Source of the DNA: Bacteroidota bacterium
GTDB taxonomy: Bacteria; Bacteroidota; Ignavibacteria; UBA10030; UBA8401
Assembly: GCA_030824295.1 (NCBI GenBank)
Contig: JAVBYA010000425.1
Span: 1 to 8,236, forward strand
Length of the DNA: 8,236 bases
Direction of reading: 5' to 3'
The notes under the pieces are model-generated. The model searched no databases, was not told where the DNA came from, and saw only the letters and a list, made by a program, of their open reading frames with translations. This document shows, piece by piece, positions 1 to 6,016 of the stretch. Within the stretch, counting starts at the first letter, position 1, and each line of letters opens with the position of its first letter. Both the position numbers and the translations under genes were made by a program.

Positions 1-233
1 GCAACCCCATCTTTTTAATAGAGGACATCACAAAAATAGCGCCTGCCCGCTGTATTGCCTTTTCTTTTGTCATTCCTGCATGATATTATCGGGAATCCAA
101 TATACTGGTCCCTCAAAAAGAGCTCTGCTTCATGAGTCCCGCTATGGCAGAGTCCAATAATCGGGAAACTCGGGGGTTACGGTTTTGTTTTAAAATAGCA
201 TCTTCAGAGAATTCAATTAAATAAAGGAACCAT
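1..233. other. Intergenic region upstream of the serine hydrolase
   Basis: No coding region is supported here. It is more AT-rich than the flanking genes, as expected for a 5' regulatory region. The only promoter-like string is TATACT at 101-106, a good -10 match, but no matching -35 lies at the right distance. A sequence close to AATCGGGAA occurs twice (around 88-95 and 158-166) and short inverted arms CTCTGC/GCAGAG occur at 123-128 and 147-152. All are too short to call as operators. A Shine-Dalgarno-like AAAGGA at 223-228 serves the gene starting at 234. A minus-strand reading frame from the ATG at 28 runs off the left edge but has no Shine-Dalgarno sequence and is too short to support. 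Confidence 0.5.
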
Positions 234-1775
234 ATGAACCGCCTACTGTTCGCATTGTTGTTATTCTGCACTGTTTCTCTCCGCGCCCAACCGCTCCCCA
301 AGGATTTCGACGCCTATGTTGAGAAGGTCCTGAAAGCATTCGATGTTCCCGGCGCGGCTGTCGCTGTCGTCAAGGATGGCAAAGTGGTCCTGGCAAAGGG
401 ATATGGAGTGAAGACCGTCGGAACAAACGATAAAGTGGACAGTAAGACCAATTTCAGTATCGCCTCCAACACGAAGGCATTCGTTGGAACCGCGCTCGGC
501 ATGCTGGTGGATGACGGAAAATTGAAATGGAACGACCGTGTGGTGGATGTGCTGCCGTGGTTCCAGCTCAGCGATCCGTACGTGACCAAAGAGATGCGCA
601 TCATCGATCTGCTGGTGCACCGGAGCGGACTAGGACTTGGCGCCGGCGACCTGCTCATCTGGCCGACGAACACCTACAACCAGAAAGATGTCGTGCGCCG
701 GTTCAAGCATATCCCGCTTGCGACCAGTTTCCGCAGTACCTATGCCTATGACAACATCCTCTATCTTATCGCCGGGGAAGTGATCGAAGCAGTGAGCGGT
801 ATGCCGTGGGATCAGTTCGTCCAGAAACGGATCTATGACAAACTCGGTATGAACAACAGTACGCTCACGTTTGCCGATGCCGTGAAAAAGGGGAATACTG
901 CAACACCGCACGCCGACATCCGGGGAACGGTCCGTCCGGTCGCCGCATCGGATAGTGATAAGACGAATCCTGCCGCCACCGTGAACACGAATGCAGAGGA
1001 TATTGCGAAGTGGATGATCTGTCAGCTTGATTCCGGCAGGGTGAAAGGCGGAACACCATTATTCACACCGGCGACCGCTCGGAACCTCTGGTCCGTTGTC
1101 ACGCCGCTGCCGGTTCCTAAGGTTGCGAAAGAAGTCGCACCGCTTCAGTCGAATTTCATCGGGTATGGAGCAGGATTCAATCTGCGCGATTACCGCGGTA
1201 AGAAGCTGGTCTGGCACACCGGCGCATTGAGCGGGATGCTGTCGTACGTGGCGATGATCCCGGAACTGAATGTCGGTGTGGCGGTCTTCACCAATCAGGA
1301 GATCGCCGGTTCGTTCTATTCCATCGGCTGGCAGGTGCTGGACCATTACATCGTTGCAAAGCATGACTGGCTGAATGCTTATACAACATTGAAAGCACGC
1401 GCGGACTCAGCGAACGCTGCTGCCGACGCAAAGACCGCTGCAGTGCGTGATTCACTCTCCAAACCTTCCTTACCGCTGGCAAAATATGCGGGCAAGTTTG
1501 CCGATGCATGGTACGGGGATATCACCATCGAGCAGAAGGAGGGGAAACTCTTCATGCAGTTCGTCCCGACACCCTCACTTGGCGGTTATCTGGAACATTA
1601 TCAATACAATACGTTCATCGTCCGCTGGAGCGATCCGGAGATGCGTGCTGATGCATTCGTCACCTTCTCGCTAACCCCGGACGGTTCCATCGAACATGCC
1701 AAGATGAAAGCGGTCTCGCCGGCAACCGATTTCAGTTTCGATTTCCACGATCTGCTGCTGAAGCCGGTGAAATGA
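234..1775 (+). CDS. Secreted serine hydrolase, beta-lactamase/PBP-like (PF00144) with C-terminal DUF3471-like domain
   Basis: A 513-residue exported enzyme of the class C beta-lactamase / penicillin-binding-protein-like fold. A signal peptide with hydrophobic core LLFALLLF spans about residues 1-18, with a likely cut after LRA. The catalytic domain covers about 25-375 and shows the three expected motifs: the nucleophile and general base S78-N-T-K81 (SxxK), Y172-D-N174 (YxN), and H328-T-G330 in the KTG/HxG position. The region from about 400 to 508 resembles the beta-barrel DUF3471 extension common in such hydrolases, after an Ala/Asp-rich linker (385-405). Family members include D-aminopeptidases, esterases, muropeptide hydrolases and many of unknown substrate; HTG instead of KTG argues against a dedicated beta-lactamase. 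It presumably acts in the periplasm or outside the cell. The start is supported by AAAGGA five bases upstream and by the signal peptide immediately after it. It could share transcripts with the next gene, but a hairpin separates them. The substrate is unknown. Confidence 0.93.
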   Translation: MNRLLFALLLFCTVSLRAQPLPKDFDAYVEKVLKAFDVPGAAVAVVKDGKVVLAKGYGVKTVGTNDKVDSKTNFSIASNTKAFVGTALGMLVDDGKLKWNDRVVDVLPWFQLSDPYVTKEMRIIDLLVHRSGLGLGAGDLLIWPTNTYNQKDVVRRFKHIPLATSFRSTYAYDNILYLIAGEVIEAVSGMPWDQFVQKRIYDKLGMNNSTLTFADAVKKGNTATPHADIRGTVRPVAASDSDKTNPAATVNTNAEDIAKWMICQLDSGRVKGGTPLFTPATARNLWSVVTPLPVPKVAKEVAPLQSNFIGYGAGFNLRDYRGKKLVWHTGALSGMLSYVAMIPELNVGVAVFTNQEIAGSFYSIGWQVLDHYIVAKHDWLNAYTTLKARADSANAAADAKTAAVRDSLSKPSLPLAKYAGKFADAWYGDITIEQKEGKLFMQFVPTPSLGGYLEHYQYNTFIVRWSDPEMRADAFVTFSLTPDGSIEHAKMKAVSPATDFSFDFHDLLLKPVK

Positions 1776-1780
1776 TTATA

Positions 1781-1803
1781 GTCCGGATGCTATGCATCCG
1801 GAC
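1781..1803 (+). terminator. Perfect 10-bp hairpin between serine hydrolase and DUF2721 genes
   Basis: GTCCGGATGC (1781-1790) and GCATCCGGAC (1794-1803) are perfect inverted repeats around a 3-base loop. The hairpin begins five bases after the hydrolase stop codon and ends just before the AAAGG ribosome binding site (1807-1811) of the next gene. No U-tract follows, so it is not a standard intrinsic terminator. It could be a Rho-assisted end, an RNA 3'-stabilising or processing structure, or a control on translation of the downstream gene. The structure is seen directly; the role is inferred. Confidence 0.5.
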
Positions 1804-1816
1804 ATGAAAGGAAAAA

Positions 1817-2272
1817 ATGAACATGCTGCCTGAACATATCAATGATATCGCAACCGCCATCCAACTAGCGCTGGCGCCGGTCTTCCTGCTGACCGCTATC
1901 GCAGGGATGCTGGGAGTGATGGCCGGACGGCTCAGCCGTATCATTGACCGGGGACGGTTCCTGACCGAGGGTGGACATACAGCGGTGCTGCCGGAGCAAA
2001 GTGCGGTGGAAGAGGAGCTGCATATCCTGGAGAAGAGACGGCATTACACGAGTGTTGCCATCACCGCATTCACGATCGCCGCTTTGCTCGTCTGTCTGGT
2101 GATCACGACACTCTTCCTGGAGGTGATGTTCCGCGCTCCGCTGCATTGGGCGATAGGACTACTTTTTTCGTTCTCCACACTGATCCTGGTGATCGGATTG
2201 ATGTTCTTCCTTCGTGAGGTTCATCTGGCGACAACGACCATCCGCATCCGGAAGTCGAAGCCAAGAGTGTGA
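1817..2272 (+). CDS. DUF2721 family integral membrane protein
   Basis: A 151-residue protein that I recognise as DUF2721, a family with no assigned function. It has three predicted membrane helices: about 13-37 (IQLALAPVFLLTAIAG...), 78-103 and 109-132. A charged cytosolic-type loop between the first and second helices carries the family signature G-R-L-S-R-I-I-D-R at 37-45 and an acidic, possibly helical stretch at 64-76. The C-terminus is short and basic (RIRKSKPR). AAAGG lies five bases before the chosen ATG; a second Met at residue 3 is a possible alternative. The downstream VF530 gene starts 4 bases after the stop, so the two are very likely on one mRNA. The inner membrane is the expected location. 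No catalytic residues are evident. Confidence 0.88.
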   Translation: MNMLPEHINDIATAIQLALAPVFLLTAIAGMLGVMAGRLSRIIDRGRFLTEGGHTAVLPEQSAVEEELHILEKRRHYTSVAITAFTIAALLVCLVITTLFLEVMFRAPLHWAIGLLFSFSTLILVIGLMFFLREVHLATTTIRIRKSKPRV

Positions 2273-2276
2273 ACCG

Positions 2277-2516
2277 ATGACCTCACAGCCGAACAATCCG
2301 CTGCACGGCGTCACGCTGGAAGCGATCGTCAATCATCTGGTGGAGTATCTGGGATGGGAAGAACTGGGGAGGTGTATCAGGATACGCTGCTTCAATGAGA
2401 ATCCGAGCGTCAAATCGAGTCTGACGTTCCTGCGGAAGACGCCGTGGGCGCGGAAGAAAGTGGAAGAACTCTATCTGGAGGTCCTGCGGGAACAGCGGGA
2501 CCATTCCTCGCAATGA
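2277..2516 (+). CDS. VF530 family (DUF2132) small putative DNA-binding protein
   Basis: A 79-residue protein matching the VF530/DUF2132 family along its whole length: N-P-L-H-G-V-T-L-E at 7-15, L-G-W-E-E-L at 25-30, I-R-C-F at 36-39, then N-P-S-V-K-S-S-L at 42-49 and F-L-R-K-T-P-W-A-R at 51-59. The family is named after a Vibrio fischeri protein of solved structure and is described as DNA-binding; its role in the cell is not established. No membrane segment or signal peptide is seen, so it should be cytoplasmic. The frame is open upstream to an ATG at 2214, but that extension overlaps the DUF2721 gene and shows no conservation features, and family similarity begins just after the Met at 2277. 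The Shine-Dalgarno sequence is weak, which fits translational coupling to DUF2721 (4-base gap). Confidence 0.9.
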   Translation: MTSQPNNPLHGVTLEAIVNHLVEYLGWEELGRCIRIRCFNENPSVKSSLTFLRKTPWARKKVEELYLEVLREQRDHSSQ

Positions 2517-2526
2517 TACCCGCCTC

Positions 2527-2552
2527 TGCATCCGCTCATTTGAGCAGATGCA
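2527..2552 (+). terminator. Hairpin between convergent VF530 and GH16 genes
   Basis: TGCATCCGCTCA (2527-2538) pairs with TGAGCAGATGCA (2541-2552), giving a 12-position stem with one C/A mismatch and a very tight loop that in practice would open to about six bases. It starts 10 bases after the VF530 stop and is followed on the plus strand by a T-rich stretch (TCTTTCTC). It therefore looks like an intrinsic terminator for the plus-strand genes. The right arm and part of the left arm lie inside the last codons and stop of the minus-strand GH16 gene, so it could also affect the end of that mRNA. Confidence 0.5.
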
Positions 2553-3618
2553 TCTTTCTCACCGTTGTCGAACCGTCCGCTGTCAAACGATACAGATACA
2601 TCCCGCTCGGTAATGCTGCCGCATCGAATGCCTCAGAATAGTTTCCGGCATCCTTCCGTTCATTCACCAGTGTTGCAACGGTCCGTCCCAGCAGGTCCGT
2701 AACGGTGAGCGACACATGTCCCGCTGCTGCAACGGAATAACGAATCGTGGTGCTGGGATTGAAGGGATTGGGGTAGTTCTGTTCCAGAGCGAATGATGCT
2801 GCAACGGAACCGTTATCATGCACGCCGGTGGTACTCTTCTGATAGACGCGCACGTAATCGATCTCGAATAATTGCGGGAAGGTCGTCGTCGCATCAGGCG
2901 AACCGGGCCAGTTGCCGCCGACCGCAAGGTTCAGGATGATGAAGTGCGGTGCGCGGAAGGCGTTCAGTCCGACCGGCTGTGTGTTGATGACGCAGTATTG
3001 AACATTGTCCAGATACCAGATGATCTGTTTCTCGTCCCACACGATCGTGTAGAGATGGAACTCATCCGCCAGCTTCCCCGTCGTGAGTGCTTTGCTGAGT
3101 CCATAGCTCGCGTGTCCATTCTGATACCAATGTGCCGTGCCGAAGACCCGTCCGTCCCCGCCGTTCGACGTGGTCGTCCCGCCGATCATCTCCATGATGT
3201 CGATCTCACCGCACGCCGGCCAGCCGACCGTGCCGATATTCGCGCCGAGCATCCAGAACGCCGGCCAGATCCCTTTGCCGTACGGCAGTTTCATCCGCGC
3301 TTCGATCTTTCCGTAGAGCCAGGACCGTTTGGTGTGCAGTCGGGCGGACGTGTACAGCTTCCCTTGATATGATTCTTTGAGAGCCATGATCTTGAAGATG
3401 CCGCCGCTCAGGAAGCTGTTCTGCATCCTGCTGGTGTAATACTGCAGCTCATTGTTCCCGCCGCCGTCCCCGTTCACTTCATAGACCCATTCGTTCGTGT
3501 TCACGGCAGTGGAGTCGAACTCGTCGGACCAGATCAGCGAATAGTTCTGAGCCTGGACAAGAGTGGACAGGACGAAGAGAAGGGAAAGCGTAAGTGAGAG
3601 CGAGCGGAAAATTCTCAT
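2536..3618 (-). CDS. Secreted GH16 beta-glucanase (laminarinase-like) with T9SS type A sorting domain
   Basis: A 360-residue secreted glycoside hydrolase of family 16, expected to hydrolyse beta-1,3 or mixed-linkage beta-glucans with retention. The signal peptide is about 1-23, ending VQA before QNYS. The catalytic domain spans about 25-260. It holds the KGIWPAFWMLG substrate-cleft motif (115-125) and the active-site motif E138-I-D140-I-M-E143, with E138 as nucleophile and E143 as acid/base. The extra Met (beta-bulge form) is typical of laminarinases rather than lichenases. The motif ILNLAVGGNWPG (228-239) is also characteristic of the family. After a short linker (261-275) comes a T9SS type A sorting domain (about 278-360) with NYPNPFNPSTTIRY at 281-294, a DLLGR-V-ATLV strand and the G-M-Y-L-Y-R end. 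This implies export through the outer membrane by type IX secretion. The frame is open for 75 codons upstream, but only the ATG at 3618 places a signal peptide at the N-terminus. No Shine-Dalgarno sequence is visible. It appears to be a single-gene unit. Confidence 0.95.
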   Translation of the reverse strand: MRIFRSLSLTLSLLFVLSTLVQAQNYSLIWSDEFDSTAVNTNEWVYEVNGDGGGNNELQYYTSRMQNSFLSGGIFKIMALKESYQGKLYTSARLHTKRSWLYGKIEARMKLPYGKGIWPAFWMLGANIGTVGWPACGEIDIMEMIGGTTTSNGGDGRVFGTAHWYQNGHASYGLSKALTTGKLADEFHLYTIVWDEKQIIWYLDNVQYCVINTQPVGLNAFRAPHFIILNLAVGGNWPGSPDATTTFPQLFEIDYVRVYQKSTTGVHDNGSVAASFALEQNYPNPFNPSTTIRYSVAAAGHVSLTVTDLLGRTVATLVNERKDAGNYSEAFDAAALPSGMYLYRLTADGSTTVRKMHLLK

Positions 3619-3658
3619 AATGGTCAGTGCTATGGGGATGGGAGTTCCTGTGAGCTGC

Positions 3659-3676
3659 ATTGTATGTTCCAATGTA
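3659..3676 (-). promoter_or_regulatory. Weak candidate promoter for the GH16 gene
   Basis: Reading on the minus strand, TACATTGG (3676-3669) is one mismatch from the Bacteroidota -7 element TAnnTTTG, and a GTTG lies about 20 bases further upstream in the -33 position. Slightly downstream, TACAAT (3664-3659) resembles a sigma-70 -10 box, but its nearest TTG-type -35 is spaced only about 14 bases. Both sit 40-60 bases before the ATG at 3618, a reasonable place for a promoter. Matches this short arise by chance, so this is a pointer only. Confidence 0.2.
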
Positions 3677-3757
3677 GAGCACAATTGGCGGAATAGCAAC
3701 GGGGAAGAGAAGAAGGCAAAGGAGAACAGAGGGAAACAGACCGCACCGGGTTGGATG

Positions 3758-3788
3758 AACGGCCGCTCAAAGGTCATGAGCGGCCGTT
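3758..3788 (-). terminator. Perfect 12-bp hairpin downstream of the respiratory operon
   Basis: AACGGCCGCTCA (3758-3769) and TGAGCGGCCGTT (3777-3788) are perfect inverted repeats with a 7-base loop. The GC-rich stem starts 8 bases after the stop codon of the last gene of the minus-strand operon (ending at 3797), where a terminator is expected. No run of U follows on the minus strand, so classical intrinsic termination is not fully supported; a U-tract-less terminator or a 3'-end-protecting structure is possible. It also lies about 140 bases upstream of the GH16 start, so it would insulate that gene from the operon. Confidence 0.6.
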
Positions 3789-3796
3789 GCAGGAAC

Positions 3797-4624
3797 TTAT
3801 GCCTGCAGGAACATCTGACCGAGCACACCGTCCCAATCCGCATTCGGGAAGTGACGGTGAAAATTCGGCGCCAGTTCTCCGCCGTCTGCCAGTGTCACAC
3901 CGACCCCGGCCGTTGCGAACGAAGCCTGCAGCCGTTCCATCTCGCGCAGGATCCAGTTCGGCACTTCATCCGCCGTCAGCAGATGCGTCGTAGCTGCGTC
4001 ACCGTTCTCCGCGCGCAGTTTCAGATACCATTCATCCTTCTCCGTACCATGTCCGATCACTTCACCTTCCAGCGGCGACAGCACACGCACTTCGGCATCA
4101 TCCCGTTTCACGAGCATGCCGCTGCCGTTCACATACAGCCGGCTGCCGATCGGCGGCAGTTCCACCGATCGCACCGCACCGAGGATCTTCTTGCCGAAGT
4201 CGTCGATACCGACGGTGAATGTCCCGTCATCCTCCCGCTGCACCCAGGTGTGGCCGCGGTGATACAGTCTGTAGGGGGACATGGAGAAACCGTAGACCTC
4301 GAAGTTCTGCAGTGACGGTGCATGCTGCGCACGCGAACTGATCTGTGAATGCACGGTGCAGGTGCGGCAGTCGAATCCGTTCGGGCAGGTCCGGTGCTTC
4401 ACATCGCCGCGCAGTTCATGGCGGCATGCTTTGAGCGCCGTCGGCAGGTCTGCAAAATCGGTGTGCCAGCGAACATGCTCGATATGCTCCGGCGAATCGT
4501 TCTTCACCGTGCGTCGGAACGCCAGCACCAGTGTTGCGGCCACCATGCTGAACAGTGTGAAGAATACAAGCAGGAATGTGACATGGAACGGTGTCCAGTG
4601 GAACTCATAAACAAATGGTAACAT
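3797..4624 (-). CDS. Membrane-anchored GcvH-like domain protein, last gene of the CISM-type operon
   Basis: A 275-residue protein with one N-terminal membrane helix (about 14-36), a segment with four cysteines (C67, then C80-P-N-G-F-D-C86-R-T-C89), and a C-terminal domain resembling glycine-cleavage H protein. The similarity is clear at 118-185: Y-R-L-Y-H-R-G-H-T-W-V (compare YTKDHEWV in GcvH), FTVGIDDFGKK, V-E-L-P-P-I-G, and S-P-L-E-G-E-V (compare APVSGEV). Aligned without gaps back from SP-GEV, the lipoyl-lysine position of GcvH falls on D176; the nearest lysine, K173, is three residues earlier. About 12-15 residues of the loop after GEV are missing. It is therefore probably not a working H protein; no other glycine-cleavage genes are near. 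Its place after the NrfD subunit (63-base gap) suggests an accessory, assembly or redox subunit of the same membrane complex. The cysteines could bind a metal or cluster or form disulfides. The start is supported by GGAG six bases upstream. The domain call is sound; the function is unknown. Confidence 0.85.
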   Translation of the reverse strand: MLPFVYEFHWTPFHVTFLLVFFTLFSMVAATLVLAFRRTVKNDSPEHIEHVRWHTDFADLPTALKACRHELRGDVKHRTCPNGFDCRTCTVHSQISSRAQHAPSLQNFEVYGFSMSPYRLYHRGHTWVQREDDGTFTVGIDDFGKKILGAVRSVELPPIGSRLYVNGSGMLVKRDDAEVRVLSPLEGEVIGHGTEKDEWYLKLRAENGDAATTHLLTADEVPNWILREMERLQASFATAGVGVTLADGGELAPNFHRHFPNADWDGVLGQMFLQA

Positions 4625-4687
4625 AATGACTCCGAATGGTTGTGACGATCACATTGAAAGCGAACATTTTCTGACGATACACATGAA

Positions 4688-6016
4688 TCACTTCAGCATC
4701 ATGAACTTTTGCAGCAGCTGCATCGCGAGACCGGGACGCATGGTTCCCCGCACCGGTGCATCGGCCGGTTCATTTTGCGCTGCATATGACATGTTCAACT
4801 CCTTCTCCTGCGGGAAGACCATCGCATACCGATACGTGAGGGAGTAGAGGATCACGCCGTACGCAATGACGAATGCGAATGCCGCCACTTCCTGCCAGCT
4901 GGGTAGATAGGTGAGGAACGCATCGAACGGCAGCGTGGGAAGCGCCAGCGTCTGGATCGTCATGACGAACCGGTTGAGCATGATGCCGCAACAGACCAGA
5001 AATGCCGCACCGAAGAGCAGCCGGCGGTCGGACCGGAGTCTGCTGCTCAGCAGCACGAGGGCCGGCAGAAGACCGAGTAGAACGATCTCTGTGAACAGGA
5101 TCCAGGTCCCGAATGACTGCGTCTCATAATACTCGAATGCCGGGAATCCCATTCCGGGGGAGGTGGAATTGATCCAGATGAGCGTGTCGATGCTCTTCAG
5201 CAGCACATATGCCACCAGCATCAGTCCAGAGACCTTGCCGAGCAGCTGGTAGACATTCTCTTTCACCAGTGTCTTCCGGGTGATCCGTTCTACAAGACGC
5301 GTGGTGAGCATGATGAAACTCGGTCCTGCCGCTGCTGCGGAGATGACGAACAGAAAGAAGGTGGAGGGCCAGATACCGAGCTCTTCACGGAACGCGAACG
5401 GATGACCGCGCAGCACGCCGAACAATCCACCGAGCGATCCCTGATGGAAGAACGAGAGGAACGTACCGATCCCGGCGAACACCGGCATCAGTTTATGCAG
5501 CTCGAATTCGAACACGAGGAATTTTGGTATCTGCCGGAGCTGCCGGTTCTTGATGACGATGGGAAGATACTCGATCAGCAGGACGATCAGATAGCAGGTC
5601 AGACAAAAGGTCACTTCCGTCAGCATGGAGTGTGTATTGGGATGCCAGAAGGTGAACCAGGCACGCAGCGGCTGACCGACATCCACCATCAGCACCAGGA
5701 CGGCACCGCTGTAGCAGATCAGTCCGATGATCACCGCACTGTTGATGACCGCTGAGAGTTCCTTCCTCCGCACAATATAGAGCAGGAATCCGGTGAAGAA
5801 CGCCCCCGCACCGAGTGCGATCACCGTCAGATCCAAAAAGATCCAGATACCGAACGCGAACCGGTTGTCCATGTTCGTATGGAACAGACCTTCCGCCAGA
5901 CAAAGATAGATGGCGTAGAGTCCCACAGAGAGCATGGCGAACCAGGGAAGGAGCCAGAGGAGGAAGTTACCGAATGACGTCCGCCGTACGCCGCGGGGAA
6001 TGAGGAAATTATCCAT
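4688..6016 (-). CDS. NrfD/PsrC family quinone-interacting membrane subunit
   Basis: A 442-residue polytopic protein of the NrfD/PsrC/HybB family, the membrane subunit that exchanges electrons with quinones in CISM-type complexes. About ten membrane helices are visible, roughly at 20-40, 57-81, 90-112, 132-152, 177-197, 216-240, 259-281, 304-324, 333-353 and 376-398, which fits the ten-helix branch. Family-like features include the stretch F-H-Q-G-S-L-G-G-L-F-G (190-200) after helix five, P-F-R-E-E-like segment 206-213, and D112-V-G-Q-P with R118 after helix three. The reading frame is open 48 codons further upstream, but that part lies inside the Fe-S gene. The ATG at 6016 is preceded by AGGAGG with good spacing and begins just before the first hydrophobic segment. 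It overlaps the Fe-S gene end by 8 bases, indicating translational coupling. No haem-binding motif is seen. Whether it pumps protons cannot be judged by eye. Confidence 0.93.
   Translation of the reverse strand: MDNFLIPRGVRRTSFGNFLLWLLPWFAMLSVGLYAIYLCLAEGLFHTNMDNRFAFGIWIFLDLTVIALGAGAFFTGFLLYIVRRKELSAVINSAVIIGLICYSGAVLVLMVDVGQPLRAWFTFWHPNTHSMLTEVTFCLTCYLIVLLIEYLPIVIKNRQLRQIPKFLVFEFELHKLMPVFAGIGTFLSFFHQGSLGGLFGVLRGHPFAFREELGIWPSTFFLFVISAAAAGPSFIMLTTRLVERITRKTLVKENVYQLLGKVSGLMLVAYVLLKSIDTLIWINSTSPGMGFPAFEYYETQSFGTWILFTEIVLLGLLPALVLLSSRLRSDRRLLFGAAFLVCCGIMLNRFVMTIQTLALPTLPFDAFLTYLPSWQEVAAFAFVIAYGVILYSLTYRYAMVFPQEKELNMSYAAQNEPADAPVRGTMRPGLAMQLLQKFMMLK

Noticed and set aside
1..28. Start of a minus-strand gene running off the left edge
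   Set aside because: An ATG at 28 opens nine codons to the edge, but no Shine-Dalgarno sequence is present and the fragment is too short to judge.
234..1775. Antibiotic-resistance beta-lactamase
   Set aside because: It has the fold and the SxxK and YxN motifs, but HTG replaces KTG and a C-terminal DUF3471-like domain is present, as in many non-lactamase serine hydrolases. No evidence supports resistance.
2214..2276. Earlier start for the VF530 gene
   Set aside because: The extra 21 codons overlap the DUF2721 gene out of frame and are Arg/Ser-rich with no family similarity; the VF530 domain starts right after the Met at 2277.
3619..3843. N-terminal extension of the GH16 protein
   Set aside because: The frame is open 75 codons upstream, but the extension crosses the operon-end hairpin and the end of the neighbouring gene and would bury the signal peptide. 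The ATG at 3618 puts the signal peptide at the N-terminus.
3563..4315. 250-codon plus-strand open frame
   Set aside because: It lies antisense to the GH16 start region and the GcvH-like gene, both with recognised domains; its translation is rich in His, Arg and Gln with no recognisable motif, typical of an antisense shadow.
3797..4624. Functional glycine-cleavage H protein (gcvH)
   Set aside because: Membrane helix, cysteine region, missing lipoyl lysine and shortened loop, and no gcvT or gcvP nearby.
4641..4653. CRP-like site TGTGA-CGA-TCACA upstream of the GcvH-like gene
   Set aside because: The half-sites resemble CRP, but the spacer is 3 rather than 6 bases and the site lies inside an operon gap. 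A 5-bp palindrome is expected by chance.
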